36,225 nucleotides of DNA, from contig NZ_WHYR01000036.1 of NCBI RefSeq assembly GCF_009428905.1, positions 1 through 36,225 of the forward strand, given 5' to 3'. This stretch comes from Desulfofundulus thermobenzoicus (lineage in GTDB: Bacteria > Bacillota > Desulfotomaculia > Desulfotomaculales > Desulfovirgulaceae). Made by a program: the position numbers and the translations under genes. Numbering within the stretch: the first letter of the stretch is position 1; every line of letters begins with the position of its first letter. Below, piece after piece: positions 15,278 through 25,371 of the stretch. The notes beneath the pieces were generated by a model that saw only the letters and a list, made by a program, of their open reading frames with translations, was not told the origin of the DNA and made no database searches.

Positions 15278-16546
15278 TTGCGCTTCTTACATACCTCCGA
15301 CTGGCACCTGGGCCGTACCCTGGAAGGCCGCAGCCGCCAGGAGGAGCAGGAGGAGTTTTTAAGGGAGCTCTGCCGCCTGGTCCGGGACGAGAGGATCGAC
15401 GTGGTCCTGGTGGCCGGGGATGTCTTTGATGCTTTCAATCCCCCGGCTTCGGCAGAACAGCTCTTCTACGACGCCCTGGATGAGCTGGCCGCCGGGGGGA
15501 AGAGGGCGGTGGTGGTCATCGCCGGCAACCACGACAGCCCGGAAAGGCTGGTGGCGGCCTCCCCCCTGGCCCGGCGGCACGGGATTATTCTGCTGGGGCT
15601 GCCCCGGGAAGGGCCGGCGCCCTTTTTAATGGCCGATTCTCTCCGGACAGCGACTCCCGGCCGGGTGGCGGTGCCGGCCGGGGGGCCGTCCTGGCTGGAG
15701 CTGGCGGTGCCCGGTTGCGGCCACACCGCCGTACTGCTGGCCCTGCCCTACCCCTCGGAAGCCCGGTTAAGGGAGCTCTTCCAGAGGACCATCGAGGACG
15801 AGGCGGCGGTGCAGCAGGCCTACTCCGCCCGGATGGGGCGGCTGTTTGACCAGCTGGCTGTTAATTTCCGCCCGGAAACGGTAAACCTGGCCATGAGCCA
15901 TCTTTTCGTCCAGGGAGGGCTACAAACGGACTCGGAGCGGCCCATCTTTTCCCTGGGCGGAGCCAATACCGTCCTGCCGGGGGATCTGCCCCTGGGCGCC
16001 CAGTATGTGGCCCTGGGCCACCTGCACCGGCCCCAGGCCGTGGCCGGTGCGGCCGTTCCCTGCCGCTATGCCGGTTCGCCCCTGGCCTATAGCTTTTCCG
16101 AAGCGGGACAGGCCAAGTCGGTGACGGTGGTGGAGTTGCAGCCGGGCCGTCCGGCCGATATAAAAGAAGTACATCTTTCCTGCGGCCGCCCCCTGGTGGA
16201 GTGGGAGGCCAGGGAGGGCCTGGACCAGGTGTACCGCTGGCTGGAGGAGGGCCGGGACGGCCGGGCCTGGATCAATTTAAAAATATGGGTGGATGCCCCC
16301 CTGCCCCTGGAGGAGGTCCAGAGGCTGCGCCGGGCCTGCGGGCGGTTTATCGATATCCGGCCGGTTTACCCGGAGAGACGGGATGGGGCGGCCCGGGAGT
16401 CCCGGGCCGGGCTGCCGGTGGATGAGTTGTTTGCCCGCTTTTATGAGCACAGGCTGGGGGTCAGGCCCGGTGAGCAAATGGTGGCCCTTTTCCTGGAAAT
16501 TTTAAACGACGGGGAAAACCCGGAAGGTGGTGCCGGTGCCCCATGA
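15278..16546 (+). CDS. sbcD: SbcD, nuclease subunit of the SbcCD (Mre11–Rad50-like) complex
   Basis: TTG start at 15278 with GCGAGGGGG 8 nt upstream; no better in-frame ATG. The calcineurin-like phosphoesterase motifs are all present: TSDWHLG (D8, H10), VAGDVFD, AGNHDSPERL and LGHLHRPQ. The 422-aa length is usual. SbcD supplies the Mn-dependent exo/endonuclease that, with SbcC, cleaves hairpins and processes blocked DNA ends in the cytoplasm. It overlaps sbcC by ATGA, showing translational coupling. The pair is a common chromosomal repair operon and need not belong to the defence block just upstream. Confidence 0.93.
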   Translation: MRFLHTSDWHLGRTLEGRSRQEEQEEFLRELCRLVRDERIDVVLVAGDVFDAFNPPASAEQLFYDALDELAAGGKRAVVVIAGNHDSPERLVAASPLARRHGIILLGLPREGPAPFLMADSLRTATPGRVAVPAGGPSWLELAVPGCGHTAVLLALPYPSEARLRELFQRTIEDEAAVQQAYSARMGRLFDQLAVNFRPETVNLAMSHLFVQGGLQTDSERPIFSLGGANTVLPGDLPLGAQYVALGHLHRPQAVAGAAVPCRYAGSPLAYSFSEAGQAKSVTVVELQPGRPADIKEVHLSCGRPLVEWEAREGLDQVYRWLEEGRDGRAWINLKIWVDAPLPLEEVQRLRRACGRFIDIRPVYPERRDGAARESRAGLPVDELFARFYEHRLGVRPGEQMVALFLEILNDGENPEGGAGAP

Positions 16547-19500
16547 AACCTGTTTATCTAAAGCTGGCCGGCCTGCACAGTTTCCGGGAGCCCCAGGAGG
16601 TGGACTTTGCCCGGCTGTGCGAAGGCGGTCTTTTCGGCATTTTTGGGCCCACCGGCAGCGGCAAGTCCACGGTCCTGGACGCCGTGACTCTGGCCCTGTA
16701 CGGCCGGGTGGAGCGGGCTCCCCACGGCACGGCGGGCATTTTGAACCATGCCGGGGACCGGGTGCAGGTGGAGTTCGTCTTTGAGCTGGCTCACCCGGAA
16801 GGGCGCAAGCGCTACCGGGTGGAGCGGGTCTACCGGCGCAGCGGCGATGTGGCCGTGGCCAGTACCGCCGCGCGGCTGGTGGAGATTACCGCCGGCGGGG
16901 AAATACCCCTGGCCGAGAAAGAGACAAGGGTGACGGCCGGGGTGGAGGCCCTGCTGGGCTTGAAGGCGGATGATTTCACCCGGGCGGTGGTCCTGCCCCA
17001 GGGGAAATTCGATGAATTTCTGAAAAAGGTGAAGCCGGCGGAGCGACGCCAGATGCTGGAACGCCTCTTCGGCCTGACCGAATACGGCGACAAGCTGCGG
17101 CAGAAGGTGAAACAGCGTCTGGAGGCGGTGGAAAAGAGGCTGGCCGGCATCCGGGGCGAGCTGGAGGGACTGGGGGATGCCTCGGACGAAGCCCTGGCCC
17201 TGGCCGGAAAGGGGCTGCAGGAAGTGTCCCTGCGGGCTGCCGGGGCCAAAAGGCGGTGCCTCATAATGGAAAAGGAATACGAGGAAAAGAAAAATGTCTG
17301 GCAATGGCAGGAAGAGCTGGCCCAGGTGGAAGGTGATCTGGCCGTTCTGGAGGAACGCCGGCCGGCAATGGACCGCCTGCAGGAAAAGCTGGCTGCCGCC
17401 GCCCGGGCCCTGCAGGCGGTTCCTTACATACGGGAAGTGGATGAAGCGGAAAAAGCTTTCGAACAGGCCCGCTTTAACGTTGCCCAAACCGGAAACAGGC
17501 TGGCGGCGGCCCTGGAAAGGGCCGAAAAAGCATCAAAAGACCTGGAAGCGGCCCGCACCCGCCGCCGGCAGGAAGAACCCGTGCTTCTGGAAAGAAAGGG
17601 GCACCTGGCCCGGGCCCTGGAACTGGAGCGGGAAATTGATTCCTTGAAACAGCAGGGAACCGGCCTGGCCGGGGAATGCCGGGAACTGGAGCGGGAAAAG
17701 GAAAGGATAAGCCTGGCCCTGCAGGAGCACCGGGACAATAAAGATAAAATGGAGGGGGCAGTCAACCGCTGCCGGGAGGACCTTGCCGCCTCCCGGGTTG
17801 ATCCGGAAAGGCGCCGGCAGGTGGCGGCTGCCGTGCTGGCCTATGAGAGGTGGCAGAAGGCCGAAGAGGATCGCTTGCAGGCCCTGGATGCCTTGAAGCA
17901 GAAAGAAGACCAGCTGGTCCGGGCGCAAAGTGCCCTCTCCACCGCCCAGGAGGTGGAAAAGCAGGCCCGGGCCGGGCTGGAGCTGGCCGAACAGAAGGAA
18001 AAGGAGACCCGGGAGTCCCGCCCCGGTGAGGAGGCTGCCCTGCAGGAGGCCGCCGGGGATCTGGAGCGCCGGCGGGCCCAGGTGGCCGCCGTGCGGCGCC
18101 TGACCGGGGAGATGGCTGATACAGCAGTTATACTGCAGGAGAAAGAAACCGCCTGCCGGCGGGCCCTGGATGATTTACGACGGGCAGAGGCCCGGCTGGA
18201 TGAAGCCTCCCGGGCCCGGGAGCGGGCCCGGGAGGTATGCCGTGCCAGTGAAGAAAAAGTGGAAGAGCTTGGCCGGCGGCACACGGCTGCCCATCTGGCC
18301 GCCACTTTAAAGGAAGGGGAGCCCTGCCCGGTCTGCGGGTCGCCCCACCATCCGTCCCCGGCGGCGGCGGCAGGGGCGGGGGAACTGGCAGCGGCCCGGG
18401 AAGAGCTGCGCAAAGCCAGGCAATCCCTGGAGGACGCCCAGGTCACACTGGAAAAGGCCCAGCGGCAGGAGCCGGCCGCCCGGGAAAAATTTAAGGCCGC
18501 CGATCTGGCCGTGCAGGAGGTAAAAAAGCGCCTGGCGGCCCTGGAAGACGAGACGGCCGCCGTTCGGGGGGAGCTGCCCGCCGCCTGGGCGGACCTGTCC
18601 CCGGAACAGCTGGAGGCGGAAATAGCCCGGCGGGAGGATGCCCTGCGGCAAAGGCGGCAGAACCTGGCTGCCTGGCAGAGGGAGCTGGAAGAAAGGCAAA
18701 AGGGGCTGCAGGAGGCCAGGCAGGTCCACAGCCGGGCGGCTGTGGCCCTGGCCGCGGCTGAAAGCGCGGCAAAGGGTGCCCGGGAGGCCCTGCGGGAGGC
18801 GGCTGAAAAGGCCCGGCTGGCGGAAAGGGAAGCCCGGGAAAGGCTGGCGGAGCTGGATGCCCTGCGCCGGGACATTTCCGTGGAGGATGTTATTGCCGAG
18901 CAGCGCCGTATTGAAAGCCTGGATAAACAACGTTTCGTCCTGGAAAAGGAGCGGGGGCGGCTGGAAAAGGAACTGGCTGAAGTTGTCCGGGTAATAGAAA
19001 ACCTTTCCGCCCGGGAAGGGGAGCTGGGTATCAAACTGGCGGCGGGCCGGCAAAAGCTGGAGAATTTACGGGCTCTCTACCGGCAAAGGGATGAGGAACT
19101 GAAGAAGATCACCGGCGGCAGGCCAGCTGCAGAATTGCTGGCCGGAGTGCAGGCACGCCTGCAGGAACTTTCCACGGCGGAAGACAGGGCCCGGGAAGAG
19201 GAAGATCTTGCCTCCCGGGAGAAAAGCGATTTGCAGCAGGCCCTGGCTGCCGCGGAAAAGGCCCTCCACCTGGCCCGGGATAGGATGGAGAAGGGGCGGG
19301 CCGGGTTGCAGGAATGCCTGCAGGAGCTGCATTTTGTCACCCGGCGGGAGGCGGAAGACGCTCTTTTAAGCATCGAAGAACAGGAGAACATGAAAAAGAC
19401 TGTAGACGAATATCAAAAGGAAAGGGAGCGGCTGGCCGGTTTGCGGCGCAGCCTTAAGGAAAAGCTGGCCGGGCGCGGGCTATCGCCGGAGGAATGGCAG

Positions 19501-20160
19501 GATTGTTTGCACAAGCTGGAGGCCGCCCGCCGGGAAAAGGAGGAAGCCCTGAACGAAAGGGCCGTTGCCCGGGACAAATACCGGGAACTGGCCGGGAAAA
19601 ACATGCGCTGGAAGGAATTGACCCGGCAGGCCAAAGAAACCGGCGATTTGAAGAACAGGCTGGAGACGCTGCAAAACCTGTTTAAAGGGAATGCCTTTGT
19701 GGATTACCTGGCGGAAGAACAGCTGGTCAACGTGGCCCGGGACGCCTCGGCCCGCCTGGGGGAACTGACCAGGCACCGCTATGCCCTGGAAGTGGGCTCC
19801 GATGGCGGCTTTGTCATCCGGGACGAGGCCAACGGCGGGGTAAAGCGCCCGGTAAGCACCCTCTCCGGCGGGGAAACCTTTGTCACTTCCCTGGCCCTGG
19901 CCCTGGCTCTTTCGGCCCAGATCCAGCTCAAGGGCCGTTTCCCCCTGGAATTCTTCTTTCTGGACGAGGGCTTCGGCACCCTGGACCCCGGGCTTTTGGA
20001 AGTGGTGGTCTCCACTCTGGAAAGGCTGCGCCTGGCCCACCTGAACATCGGCGTCATCAGCCACGTGCCCGAACTGCAGCAAAGGATCCCCCGGCGGCTG
20101 GTGGTCCACCCGGCCCTGCCCGACGGCACCGGCAGCCGTCTGGAACTGGAGATGGCTTGA
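16543..20160 (+). CDS. sbcC: SbcC, SMC-like ATPase subunit of SbcCD
   Basis: The 1205-aa protein has the split ABC ATPase layout of Rad50/SbcC. The N-terminal Walker A is GPTGSGKST (K41), followed by ALYGRV and VVLPQGKFDEFLK. Two long Glu/Arg/Ala-rich coiled coils (about 190-580 and 610-1040) flank a zinc hook CPVC (C595, C598). The C-terminal signature LSGGE is at 1107-1111 and Walker B FFLDEGFGTLD at 1138-1148. ATP binding controls access of DNA ends to the SbcD nuclease, and the hook joins two molecules. The start is fixed by the ATGA overlap with sbcD. Antisense open frames here are artefacts of high GC in coiled-coil coding DNA. Confidence 0.95.
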   Translation: MKPVYLKLAGLHSFREPQEVDFARLCEGGLFGIFGPTGSGKSTVLDAVTLALYGRVERAPHGTAGILNHAGDRVQVEFVFELAHPEGRKRYRVERVYRRSGDVAVASTAARLVEITAGGEIPLAEKETRVTAGVEALLGLKADDFTRAVVLPQGKFDEFLKKVKPAERRQMLERLFGLTEYGDKLRQKVKQRLEAVEKRLAGIRGELEGLGDASDEALALAGKGLQEVSLRAAGAKRRCLIMEKEYEEKKNVWQWQEELAQVEGDLAVLEERRPAMDRLQEKLAAAARALQAVPYIREVDEAEKAFEQARFNVAQTGNRLAAALERAEKASKDLEAARTRRRQEEPVLLERKGHLARALELEREIDSLKQQGTGLAGECRELEREKERISLALQEHRDNKDKMEGAVNRCREDLAASRVDPERRRQVAAAVLAYERWQKAEEDRLQALDALKQKEDQLVRAQSALSTAQEVEKQARAGLELAEQKEKETRESRPGEEAALQEAAGDLERRRAQVAAVRRLTGEMADTAVILQEKETACRRALDDLRRAEARLDEASRARERAREVCRASEEKVEELGRRHTAAHLAATLKEGEPCPVCGSPHHPSPAAAAGAGELAAAREELRKARQSLEDAQVTLEKAQRQEPAAREKFKAADLAVQEVKKRLAALEDETAAVRGELPAAWADLSPEQLEAEIARREDALRQRRQNLAAWQRELEERQKGLQEARQVHSRAAVALAAAESAAKGAREALREAAEKARLAEREARERLAELDALRRDISVEDVIAEQRRIESLDKQRFVLEKERGRLEKELAEVVRVIENLSAREGELGIKLAAGRQKLENLRALYRQRDEELKKITGGRPAAELLAGVQARLQELSTAEDRAREEEDLASREKSDLQQALAAAEKALHLARDRMEKGRAGLQECLQELHFVTRREAEDALLSIEEQENMKKTVDEYQKERERLAGLRRSLKEKLAGRGLSPEEWQDCLHKLEAARREKEEALNERAVARDKYRELAGKNMRWKELTRQAKETGDLKNRLETLQNLFKGNAFVDYLAEEQLVNVARDASARLGELTRHRYALEVGSDGGFVIRDEANGGVKRPVSTLSGGETFVTSLALALALSAQIQLKGRFPLEFFFLDEGFGTLDPGLLEVVVSTLERLRLAHLNIGVISHVPELQQRIPRRLVVHPALPDGTGSRLELEMA

Positions 20161-20281
20161 GAATGTCTTTAGGAAGGAAGAGACTTCAGAGGCTAAGGGA
20201 AAAGGACGTCCACCTCGTCGGTGTAAAAATCCCCAAAATAGCGCAGGGAACTTTAAATCCCGCTTCCGGGAGGTTGAAAAA

Positions 20282-20620
20282 ATGCCCGATGAAAACACCA
20301 CCATCAAGCAACTGCGGGATCTGATGGCGGCCTTTGTCTTTGAGCGGGAATGGGAGCAGTTCCACACGCCCAAAAACCTGGCCATGTCCATTGCCATTGA
20401 GGCGGCGGAATTGATGGAGCTCTTCCAGTGGGCCGACGGGAAAGTCCCTTTGGAAGAAAACAAACTGGCCGCCCTCAGGCAGGAACTGGCCGATGTAATC
20501 ATCTACTGCCTGGCCCTGGCCAATGTGACGGGGATCGACATCTCCGGGGCCGTCATGGAAAAAATAAAGATGAATGCCGGCAAGTACCCGGTGGACAGGT
20601 ACCGGGGAAGGTATGAGTAA
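20282..20620 (+). CDS. MazG-like nucleotide pyrophosphohydrolase
   Basis: ATG 20282 follows GGGAGGT at a good distance. The 112-aa protein matches the short MazG-type NTP pyrophosphatase fold (dCTPase/iMazG group): WEQFHTPKNLAMSIAIEAAE, then LMELFQW, and ELADVIIYCLALA. The acidic residues of E-x-x-E and E-x-x-D that bind Mg are in place. Such enzymes hydrolyse (d)NTPs to NMP and pyrophosphate to clean the nucleotide pool. A leader of 121 bp separates it from sbcC; it may be co-transcribed, as no terminator is visible. Confidence 0.85.
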   Translation: MPDENTTIKQLRDLMAAFVFEREWEQFHTPKNLAMSIAIEAAELMELFQWADGKVPLEENKLAALRQELADVIIYCLALANVTGIDISGAVMEKIKMNAGKYPVDRYRGRYE

Positions 20621-20655
20621 AACGAGGGAGAAATCTCTAAAAATTTTTCAGAAAT

Positions 20656-20685
20656 GGAATAAAGCCGGCCTTCCCGGAAATTATA
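20656..20685 (+). promoter_or_regulatory. Candidate forespore (sigma-F/G-like) promoter of lonB
   Basis: GGAATA (20656-20661), a 14-nt spacer and GGAAATTATA (20676-20685) loosely fit the GYATA / GGnnAnAnT pattern of sigma-F promoters. LonB is known to be made in the forespore in Bacillus. The match is by eye, and the AT-rich TATAAAAT overlapping it could instead be a sigma-A -10. Confidence 0.3.
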
Positions 20686-20758
20686 AAATACCGTGTTTTT
20701 GGATATGCATAAAAAGGTAATAATAGATATAGCAGTTTTCCAACGGGGAGGCATTTTT

Positions 20759-22495
20759 GTGAGCGATTTTCCCGGTGGGTTGGGTAGTTTCATCACCTTT
20801 ATCCAGGTTTTCTTCGGTGTAATTATCGGGCTGTACTTCTGGAACCTGTTGAAGGCGCAGCAGGGCAGCCGGTCGGCGGTGGAAAGGGAATCCCGCAAGG
20901 AACTGGAAAAGCTCCAGCGTTTGAGATCCATCTCCCTGACCGAGCCCCTGGCGGAAAAGACCAGGCCAGGTAAATTCGAGGAAATCATCGGCCAGGAGGA
21001 GGCCATCAAAGCCTTAAAGGCGGCCCTGTGCGGTCCCAATCCCCAGCATGTGCTGGTATACGGGCCGCCGGGGGTGGGTAAAACGGCTGCGGCCCGGCTG
21101 GTTCTGGAAGAAGCGAAAAGAAATCCCCATTCACCTTTCAAGGAAAACGCCAAATTTGTGGAAGTGGACGCCACCACCGCGCGCTTTGACGAGCGGGGCA
21201 TTGCCGATCCCCTCATCGGCTCCGTCCACGACCCCATTTATCAGGGGGCGGGCCCCATGGGTATGGCCGGCATACCCCAGCCCAAGCCGGGGGCGGTGAC
21301 CAGGGCCCACGGCGGGATGCTCTTTATTGACGAAATCGGCGAACTGCATCCCATGCAGATGAACAAATTGTTGAAGGTGATGGAGGACCGCAAGGTACTC
21401 CTGGAAAGCGCTTATTACAACGCCGAGGATACCAATACACCCAGCCACATCCATGATATCTTTCAAAATGGTTTGCCGGCGGATTTCCGTCTGGTGGGCG
21501 CCACCACCCGCACCCCGGATGAGATGCCCCCGGCGCTGCGTTCCCGCTGTCTGGAGATTTTTTTCCGCCCCCTGTTGCCCGATGAGATCGAGATTATCGC
21601 GGCCAATGCCGCCCGCAAGGTGGGCTTCCCCCTGGACGAGCGGGGTCTGGCGGTGGTCAAAAAATACGCCACCAATGGCCGGGAAGCGGTAAACATCGTC
21701 CAGATAGCCGCCGGCATTGCCCTGACCGAGGGGCGCCAGCGTATAGACGCCGCCGATGTGGAGTGGGTGGTGCACAGCGGCCAGTACAGCCCCCGGCCGG
21801 AGAAAAAGGTGGGGGCCCAGCCCCAGGTGGGCCTGGTGAACGGCCTGGCCGTATACGGCCCCAGTATGGGCGCGCTGCTGGAGATTGAGGCCAATGCCCT
21901 GCCGGCGTCCAAAGGACAGGGCAAGGTTATTATCACCGGTGTGGTGGACGAGGAAGAAATGAGCGGGCGGGGACGGACCATCCGGCGCAAAAGCATGGCC
22001 CGGGGGGCGGTGGAAAACGTGCTTACCGTCCTGCGCCGTACCACCGAGGTGGATCCCCGGGATTACGACATCCACGTCAACTTCCCCGGGGGTATTCCCG
22101 TGGACGGGCCTTCCGCCGGAGTGGCCGTGGCCACGGCGGTTTATTCGACCATCACCGGCATTCCGGTGGACAACCGGGTGGCCATGACCGGTGAGGTATC
22201 CATCCGCGGCCTGGTCCTGCCCGTGGGCGGTATAGTCACCAAGGTGGAAGCCGCCCGTCAGGCCGGGGCCAAAAGGGTGCTCATTCCCCGGGAGAATTAC
22301 CAGGATCTCTTCCGGCACATGGACGGGGTAGAGGTGGTACCCGTGGAGAAGCTGGAAGAAGTGCTGAAAAACGCCCTGCTGGAACAGCCTGCACCGGTAC
22401 GCAAGTCCGGCCTGCCGGCCCCCAGGGAGGTGCTGGCGGCAGCCGGCCTGCTCCCCCCCACGTCGCTGTCCTCAAACCATTGTACCGGCAGTTGA
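20759..22495 (+). CDS. lonB: LonB, ATP-dependent sporulation-type Lon protease
   Basis: GTG 20759 is preferred over an upstream in-frame start at 20693 because GGGGAGG lies 7 nt before it. The resulting 578-aa protein begins with a membrane anchor (FITFIQVFFGVIIGLYFW), as LonB should. An AAA+ domain has Walker A GPPGVGKT (K108) and Walker B LFIDEIGEL. A C-terminal Lon protease domain has catalytic S452 (DGPSAGVAV) and K495 (IVTKVEAA), spaced 43 residues apart as in the family. It lacks the large N-domain of LonA. The role is degradation of regulatory or damaged proteins, in Bacillus within the forespore. lonA follows as in many Firmicutes. Confidence 0.93.
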   Translation: MSDFPGGLGSFITFIQVFFGVIIGLYFWNLLKAQQGSRSAVERESRKELEKLQRLRSISLTEPLAEKTRPGKFEEIIGQEEAIKALKAALCGPNPQHVLVYGPPGVGKTAAARLVLEEAKRNPHSPFKENAKFVEVDATTARFDERGIADPLIGSVHDPIYQGAGPMGMAGIPQPKPGAVTRAHGGMLFIDEIGELHPMQMNKLLKVMEDRKVLLESAYYNAEDTNTPSHIHDIFQNGLPADFRLVGATTRTPDEMPPALRSRCLEIFFRPLLPDEIEIIAANAARKVGFPLDERGLAVVKKYATNGREAVNIVQIAAGIALTEGRQRIDAADVEWVVHSGQYSPRPEKKVGAQPQVGLVNGLAVYGPSMGALLEIEANALPASKGQGKVIITGVVDEEEMSGRGRTIRRKSMARGAVENVLTVLRRTTEVDPRDYDIHVNFPGGIPVDGPSAGVAVATAVYSTITGIPVDNRVAMTGEVSIRGLVLPVGGIVTKVEAARQAGAKRVLIPRENYQDLFRHMDGVEVVPVEKLEEVLKNALLEQPAPVRKSGLPAPREVLAAAGLLPPTSLSSNHCTGS

Positions 22496-22498
22496 GGA

Positions 22499-22634
22499 GG
22501 TGGGAGGTGAGAGGTTAGAAGTGGGATTAAGAAGGCTTTGGCAAAGCCAAAGCCAATAATAATCTCACATCTCACAGCTCGCTTCTCACATCTCAAGTGT
22601 ACGTCCACCTGTACACGGCCATGCGCCTTTTTTT
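22499..22634. repeat. Intergenic imperfect inverted repeats between lonB and lonA
   Basis: The 434-bp gap holds GTGAGA-rich DNA (about 22500-22528) partly complementary to a (T)CTCACA-rich arm (about 22559-22594), with a small perfect hairpin GGCTTTG-g-CAAAGCC between them. GTGTAC/GTACAC (22597-22602, 22611-22616) follows, then seven T (22628-22634). Together these could form an extended stem and a weak lonB terminator. No ORF is evident. Confidence 0.45.
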
Positions 22635-22787
22635 ATCCGGTTGTCCTTTTACAGCACCTGTCCCGCCACAGGAAATGCCTGCGGTAAGGCGGGCGAGGTG
22701 CCGGGGTTAAAATATAGTTTGACTGTACTAAAGTAATCGCGAAAATATAACAAAAAATAATCATTATCAAAAAAATTATCGTTTTTG

Positions 22788-22806
22788 CCCGGCTTTTCAG
22801 GCCGGG
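22788..22806 (+). terminator. Short hairpin upstream of lonA
   Basis: CCCGGC (22788-22793) pairs with GCCGGG (22801-22806) around TTTTCAG and is followed by TTGCTTTTTC. The 6-bp stem is short for a terminator; it could be an attenuator or an incidental hairpin. A TTGACT box at 22719 lies upstream without a well-spaced -10. Confidence 0.4.
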
Positions 22807-22826
22807 TTGCTTTTTCGTGGCACTTA

Positions 22827-22856
22827 TTGCTATGGCAGTCTCACCGGGTCTATGTT
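22827..22856 (+). promoter_or_regulatory. Candidate sigma-A promoter of lonA
   Basis: TTGCTA (22827-22832), an 18-nt spacer and TATGTT (22851-22856) lie 74 bases before the lonA start. Each box matches 4 of 6 consensus bases. No HrcA CIRCE-type or CtsR-like heptad repeat was seen. Confidence 0.4.
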
Positions 22857-22929
22857 AAAATAATGTGTGTATTTCCTTAACCAGTTATCCAACCAGAACG
22901 CAGAAATAATCCGAGAAGGAGGTGCAGCT

Positions 22930-25371
22930 ATGGAGCCGTCAGTACGGGTCTTACCATTGCTGCCCTTAAGGGGCATACTGGTATTTCCCTACATGGTCAT
23001 CCATCTGGACGTGGGCAGGGAGAAATCTGTACAGGCCATTGAAGAAGCCATGATCCGGGACCGGAATATTTTTTTAGCCACGCAGAAGGAAGCACAGACC
23101 GACGATCCCGGCATCGATGATATATATCGTGTTGGCAGTGTGGCCGAGGTAAAGCAGCTGCTCAAGCTGCCCGGCGGCACCATCCGGGTGCTGGTGGAGG
23201 GCCTGGCCCGCGGCCGGATCAGGCGGTATCTGGGGCAGGAGCCCTATTTCAAAGTGGAAGTGGAACAGTATTCCGAGGAGTTTACCAAAACTCCCGAAGT
23301 TGAGGCGCTCATGCGCAGCCTGGTCTACCAGTTTGAACAGTATGTGAAGCTGTCCAAGCGCATTCCGCCGGAAACGGTGGTCTCCGTGGTCAACCTGGAG
23401 GAGCCCGGGCGGCTGGCCGATATCATTGCTTCCCACCTCTCCCTGCGCATTGAGGAAAAGCAGCAGGTTTTAGAAGCGGTGGACATTGTCAAGCGGCTGG
23501 AAAAGCTGTGTGCCATTGTGGCCAAGGAACTGGAAATTGTGGAACTGGAGCGCAAGATTAACATCCGTGTGCGTAAGCAGATGGAAAAAACCCAGAAGGA
23601 ATATTATCTGCGGGAGCAGATGAAGGCCATCCAGAAGGAACTGGGGGAAAAGGACGACCGCGTGGCCGAGGCGGAGGAGTACCGGGAGAAAATTGCCGAG
23701 GCCGGGCTGCCAAAGGAGGTGGAGGAAAAAGCGCTCAAGGAAGTGGAGCGCCTGGAGAAGATGCCACCCATGGCGGCCGAGTCGGCGGTGATCCGCACCT
23801 ACCTGGACTGGCTTATAGCCCTGCCCTGGAGCAAGAGTACCCGGGATCGCCTGGATATCAAAGCGGCGGAAACCATTCTGGACGAGGATCATTACGGCCT
23901 CACCGAGGTTAAGGAACGCATTCTGGAATATCTGGCCATACGCAAGCTGGCCAAAAAGATGAAAGGGCCCATACTTTGTTTCGTCGGGCCACCGGGAGTG
24001 GGTAAAACCTCCCTGGGCCGGTCTATCGCTCGAGCGCTGGAGCGCAAGTTCGTGCGCATCTCCCTGGGCGGGGTGCGGGATGAGGCGGAAATCCGCGGCC
24101 ACCGGCGCACATATGTGGGCGCCCTGCCGGGCAGGATAATTCAGGGGATGCGCAATGCCGGGTCCAAAAACCCCGTTTTCCTGCTGGATGAAATCGACAA
24201 GATGAGCATGGACTTCCGGGGGGATCCGTCGGCCGCGCTGCTGGAGGTGCTGGATCCGGAGCAGAACAACAGCTTCAGCGATCACTACATCGAGGTGCCC
24301 TTTGACCTCTCCAGTGTGATGTTCATTACCACGGCCAACGTGCAGCACAGCATACCGCGGCCCCTTCTGGACCGCATGGAGGTCATCTACATCTCGGGTT
24401 ACACCGAAGAGGAAAAGGTGCAGATTGCCTTGAGGCACCTTTTACCCAAGCAGGTTAAAGAACATGGCCTGACCCCGGAAATGATCAGCATCTCCGAGAA
24501 TACCATCCGCCGTTTGATCCGGGAATACACCCGGGAAAGCGGCGTGCGCAACCTGGAGCGCCAGATTGCCAACCTTTGCCGCAAGGCCGCCAGGCAAATA
24601 GTGTCCGGGGAGTCCCAGAAGGTGCGCGTCACGGTGCAGAACCTGGAGCAGTTCCTGGGTACGCCCAAGTTCCGCTACGGCGTAGCCGAGCAGGAGGACC
24701 AGGTGGGCGTGGCCACCGGCCTGGCCTGGACCGAAGTGGGCGGGGACACCCTGGCCATCGAAGTGACCGTCTACCGGGGCAGCGGCCGGCTGACCCTGAC
24801 GGGCAAGCTGGGCGACGTGATGAAGGAGTCGGCCCAGGCCGGTTACAGCTACGTACGCAGCCGGGCCGTGGAACTGGGTATCGATCCGGAATTCTTTGAC
24901 AAGCACGACATCCACATCCATGTTCCGGAGGGGGCCATTCCCAAGGACGGCCCGTCGGCGGGTATCACCATTGCCTGTGCCCTGGCCTCGGCCTTTACGG
25001 GGCGCAAGGTGCGTCATGATGTGGCCATGACCGGCGAGATCACCCTGCGTGGTCGCGTTCTGCCGGTGGGCGGCATCAAAGAAAAGGTGCTGGCGGCACA
25101 CCGGGCGGGGATCACCACGGTGATCCTGCCCCGGGATAACCACAAGGACATGGAAGATATACCCAACAATGTAAAGAGTAAGATGCATTTTATAGAGGTG
25201 GAACACATGGACGAGGTGCTGGAAGTGGCCCTTCTGGAAAAGGAGATGGAACCCGGCACCGATGAACTGGGTTCCACCCCTTCCGAGGTTCCGGAAGTAT
25301 CCTATCCGGTAATCTCCGACAAGGAGGACCCGGCGACCATCCATGAACATTGTTTCTGCCCGTTTAATTAA
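22930..25371 (+). CDS. lon: LonA, ATP-dependent Lon protease
   Basis: ATG 22930 with a near-perfect AAGGAGGTG 7 nt upstream is chosen over an in-frame extension to 22867. The 813-aa protein has the full LonA order. The N-terminal substrate-binding LAN domain starts [21 protein letters not shown] coiled helical part follows, then AAA+ with Walker [12 protein letters not shown] (K359) and Walker [11 protein letters not shown]. The C-terminal protease has S676 ([10 protein letters not shown]) and K719 (GGIKEK). It degrades misfolded and short-lived proteins in the cytoplasm. The C-terminal tail is slightly extended and overlaps the start of engB by 29 bases, suggesting coupled expression. Confidence 0.96.
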   Translation: MEPSVRVLPLLPLRGILVFPYMVIHLDVGREKSVQAIEEAMIRDRNIFLATQKEAQTDDPGIDDIYRVGSVAEVKQLLKLPGGTIRVLVEGLARGRIRRYLGQEPYFKVEVEQYSEEFTKTPEVEALMRSLVYQFEQYVKLSKRIPPETVVSVVNLEEPGRLADIIASHLSLRIEEKQQVLEAVDIVKRLEKLCAIVAKELEIVELERKINIRVRKQMEKTQKEYYLREQMKAIQKELGEKDDRVAEAEEYREKIAEAGLPKEVEEKALKEVERLEKMPPMAAESAVIRTYLDWLIALPWSKSTRDRLDIKAAETILDEDHYGLTEVKERILEYLAIRKLAKKMKGPILCFVGPPGVGKTSLGRSIARALERKFVRISLGGVRDEAEIRGHRRTYVGALPGRIIQGMRNAGSKNPVFLLDEIDKMSMDFRGDPSAALLEVLDPEQNNSFSDHYIEVPFDLSSVMFITTANVQHSIPRPLLDRMEVIYISGYTEEEKVQIALRHLLPKQVKEHGLTPEMISISENTIRRLIREYTRESGVRNLERQIANLCRKAARQIVSGESQKVRVTVQNLEQFLGTPKFRYGVAEQEDQVGVATGLAWTEVGGDTLAIEVTVYRGSGRLTLTGKLGDVMKESAQAGYSYVRSRAVELGIDPEFFDKHDIHIHVPEGAIPKDGPSAGITIACALASAFTGRKVRHDVAMTGEITLRGRVLPVGGIKEKVLAAHRAGITTVILPRDNHKDMEDIPNNVKSKMHFIEVEHMDEVLEVALLEKEMEPGTDELGSTPSEVPEVSYPVISDKEDPATIHEHCFCPFN

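Noticed and set aside
17841..19034. 397-aa Ser/Arg-rich minus-strand frame within sbcC
   Set aside because: Ser/Arg/Ala runs are the expected antisense of coiled-coil Glu/Arg/Ala codons.
15278..20160. sbcDC as part of the defence operon
   Set aside because: sbcDC is a common chromosomal repair pair; a gap of 195 bp separates it from the DUF499 gene and nothing in the sequence ties the two functionally.
20163..20323. Small ORF MSLGRKRLQRLREKDVHLVG... between sbcC and the MazG-like gene
   Set aside because: It runs out of frame into the MazG-like gene, has no ribosome site and no recognisable conservation.
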